Shown here: in pieces, positions 6,064-7,209 of the stretch
Numbering within the stretch: the stretch's first letter is position 1
Layout: each line of letters opens with the position of its first letter
From: Candidatus Nitrosopumilus sp.
GTDB taxonomy: Archaea; Thermoproteota; Nitrososphaeria; Nitrososphaerales; Nitrosopumilaceae
DNA: 7,209 bases
Assembly (NCBI GenBank): GCA_029860565.1
Contig: JAOUAY010000055.1
Span: forward strand, 1-7,209
Direction of reading: 5' to 3'
Notes under the pieces: model-generated
Seen by the model: only the letters and a program-made list of their open reading frames with translations
Told to the model about the DNA's origin: nothing
Databases searched by the model: none
Made by a program: the position numbers and the translations under genes

Positions 6064-6469
6064 TGTATTATTTTGAGTATTATTTTGTACTTTATGAACT
6101 GTTTGTGGAGAAAATCATCCGCCTTATATTCAGACACAATGTTGTACTGTATACGTAGGAGGAGTAAGACATTTGAGAATTTTGTTTCGTTATGAGAGAT
6201 ATCTAAATATTTGATTCTTCTCAAACATGTCCTGTAATTATGTTCTGAGTCTCGTTTTAATCTGAAATACTAATTAAAATTATAAAAATTTATTATTTCC
6301 CTGCTGGGCAAATTTTTGGGCAAAATACTTACATTAATTGTAAAAATTAAATTTTGAATCATTTGAATTTTATAAAATTTTTATTCTTATCTAAAATAAT
6401 AACGCCATCTTGAAATTACCTTCTTAGTCTAAATTCAAAGAAAACTCATCTAAATTTGAGGACAAGACC
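6064..6469. other. intergenic region between purP and the TPR gene
   Basis: About 400 bases with no convincing gene. The right end of purP is followed by its presumed promoter. A TATA-like word (CTTATATT, 6123-6130) is followed by a perfect Shine-Dalgarno-like AGGAGG (6157-6162), and 10 bases after it a TTG opens a 13-codon frame ending at 6214. An ATG at 6139 opens another 18-codon frame. Inverted arms TTTGAGAA (6172-6179) and TTCTCAAA (6218-6225) flank the same place. The rest, 6260-6420, is low-complexity A/T sequence with a short direct repeat TGGGCAAA at 6305 and 6317. None of these is strong enough to call as a gene or RNA. Confidence 0.55.
6371..6378 (+). promoter_or_regulatory. possible TATA box for the TPR gene
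   Basis: TATAAAAT is a good archaeal TATA match, but it lies about 95 bases before the GTG taken as the start of the TPR frame. The leader would be about 70 bases, unlike the nearly leaderless genes elsewhere in the window. Either the gene begins closer to the promoter and its first part has decayed, or this A/T word is a chance match. Confidence 0.3.
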
Positions 6470-6880
6470 GTGGATGTAATTAATGAGATAAAATCCACTG
6501 ATCACAAAGCATGGTATAATTGTGGAATATCTCAAAGCAAACAAGGAAAGTTTGATAATGCTGTCAAAAGTTATGACAAGGCAATTTAGATAAAACCTGA
6601 TGATTATTTGTCATGGGCAGGTAGAGGAAATTCTCTAAACAAATTTGAAAAGTTTGATAATGCTGTCAAAAGTTATGACAAGGCAATTAAGATAAAACCT
6701 GATAGATATGAATTCTGGACAGGTAGGGCATGGTCATTGTACAAGCTTAAAAAATATGAAGAATCTAATGAAAACTATGATAGGGTGTTAGAACTAAAAC
6801 CGGATTATAAACTGGCAAAAGATAATCAAAAAATTGTCAAGAAAAAACTGTCAAAACACAAAACATATTCTTTTGAATGA
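6470..6880 (+). pseudogene. TPR-repeat protein interrupted by an in-frame stop
   Basis: From the GTG at 6470 one frame encodes three tetratricopeptide units of 34 residues each: the first around AWYNCGISQSKQGKFDNAV, the second around SWAGRGNSLNKFEKFDNAV, the third around FWTGRAWSLYKLKKYEES, then a lysine-rich tail. TPRs are helical scaffolds for protein-protein contacts; the partner is unknown. A TAG at 6587-6589 falls near the end of unit 1, exactly where unit 2 has AAG (Lys). The surrounding bases 6547-6601 repeat at 6649-6703 with that single difference. The intact part after the stop can be read from a TTG at 6608 (90 residues, two TPRs), but this lies within the repeat array and is an unlikely native start. 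An earlier in-frame TAG at 6425 precedes the GTG. Likely a recently broken gene, unless it is a sequencing error. Confidence 0.75.
6547..6703 (+). repeat. 55-base direct repeat with 102-base period inside the TPR gene
   Basis: Bases 6547-6601 and 6649-6703 agree at 54 of 55 positions. The period of 102 bases is exactly one 34-residue TPR unit. The only mismatch is T at 6587 against A at 6689, turning AAG into TAG. Such identity at synonymous sites points to a recent duplication or gene conversion between units, before the nonsense change. Confidence 0.9.
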
Positions 6881-6890
6881 TTATTTCTGA

Positions 6891-6896
6891 TTTTTT
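6891..6896 (+). terminator. possible T-tract terminator after the TPR gene
   Basis: A run of six T lies 10 bases after the TPR stop codon, within a T-rich stretch continuing to about 6920. Archaeal polymerase can stop at such tracts without a hairpin. In this AT-rich sequence the signal is weak. Confidence 0.3.
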
Positions 6897-6953
6897 AAAA
6901 TATCATTCTTGATTTTAGATGTCATGTTGTATGTCTTGTTGTCTATATTATAA

Positions 6954-7184
6954 TCATGTTGAGCTATGTGCAGATGAAACATACTGAAACACTTCATCTA
7001 TTAGTTCTATGTTCAATTCTGACTTGATATTTTCTGGAACTATTTTTAAGACAAAATCATACATTGTCGTATTTTTTGGAACACTATCTCTTTCTTGTAA
7101 AAGTGAAAAAACTGCAATTCCATTTGAAATGATTGCCACCATTTTTTCTTTATCTGAAAGTGTCATGATTTTATGAACCACCAT
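6954..7184 (-). CDS. small protein of unknown function
   Basis: A 76-residue frame, or 70 residues if it starts at the second ATG (Met7, 7166-7164). I do not recognise the family. It is probably cytoplasmic: no signal peptide or membrane helix is convincing, although MVAIISNGIAVFSLLQ is a mildly hydrophobic helix. The rest is mixed charged sequence with several likely helices (YDFVLKIVPENIKSEL, IELIDEVFQYV). A TATA box on the minus strand (7200-7193) lies only 9-16 bases before the first ATG but about 30 bases before Met7, so a leaderless start at Met7 fits archaeal spacing better. The gene runs convergently towards the TPR pseudogene with a gap of about 70 bases. The length and clean promoter make it a likely real gene. 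Confidence 0.6.
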   Translation of the reverse strand: MVVHKIMTLSDKEKMVAIISNGIAVFSLLQERDSVPKNTTMYDFVLKIVPENIKSELNIELIDEVFQYVSSAHSST

Positions 7185-7192
7185 TGTAATTT

Positions 7193-7200
7193 AATATAAA
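7193..7200 (-). promoter_or_regulatory. TATA box for the small unknown protein
   Basis: On the minus strand this reads TTTATATT. Its centre is about 31 bases upstream of the ATG at 7166-7164, the usual archaeal distance for a leaderless message, and too near the ATG at 7184-7182 to serve it. Confidence 0.5.
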
Positions 7201-7209
7201 TCCGGCTTA

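Noticed and set aside
6305..6324. Direct repeat TGGGCAAA with a 12-base period
   Set aside because: Only two short copies in low-complexity sequence; no sign of an array or an integration site.
6608..6880. Separate 90-residue TPR gene starting with TTG
   Set aside because: The frame continues upstream through the stop into a matching TPR unit, so it is better seen as the rear part of one broken gene.
1..7209. CRISPR array, insertion sequence, tRNA or prophage genes
   Set aside because: No regular spaced repeats, transposase, tRNA-like cloverleaf or phage proteins were seen.

Overview
The window looks like a piece of an ammonia-oxidising archaeon (Thaumarchaeota/Nitrososphaerota, Nitrosopumilus-like). 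The DNA is strongly AT-rich. Promoters are archaeal TATA boxes of the TTTAAATA type set 25-35 bases ahead of start codons with almost no leader. A PurP-type purine enzyme is present, and one secreted protein carries the short DWIK..AGWW domain that I know from thaumarchaeal exported proteins. The genus is an inference; no rRNA or ammonia-oxidation gene is present to confirm it.

Layout, left to right. Bases 1-413 are a T-rich gap with no sure gene; a fragment of a minus-strand reading frame may touch the left edge. Bases 462-1418 hold cbtB and cbtA, a small cobalt-transporter pair, read rightwards. Bases 1490-2176 hold two back-to-back winged-helix regulators, about 45% identical by eye and clearly a tandem duplication. 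Bases 2303-5023 hold a complete phosphonate-family ABC importer in the order phnD (binding protein), phnC (ATPase), phnE (permease). purP (late purine synthesis) lies on the opposite strand at 5038-6063, tail to tail with phnE. A gap of about 400 bases follows, then a three-unit TPR gene broken by an in-frame TAG, and finally a small unknown protein on the minus strand.

How the parts may work together: the promoters of the first regulator and of phnD share a near-identical 14-base element (TCTAGAATGARAAC) next to a TTGATTTAAATA core promoter, and the phnD copy has an inverted partner 30 bp upstream. The simplest reading is that one or both regulators control their own gene and the importer. 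A matching 11-mer lies far upstream of cbtB, but its T-rich setting makes it weak evidence that cbtBA belongs to the same regulon. No C-P lyase or phosphonate hydrolase is present here, so the importer's true substrate cannot be fixed from this window.

The most unusual points are the shared operator-like elements with the duplicated regulators, the thaumarchaeal surface domain fused to the binding protein, and a 55-base repeat in the TPR gene whose only difference between copies creates the stop codon.
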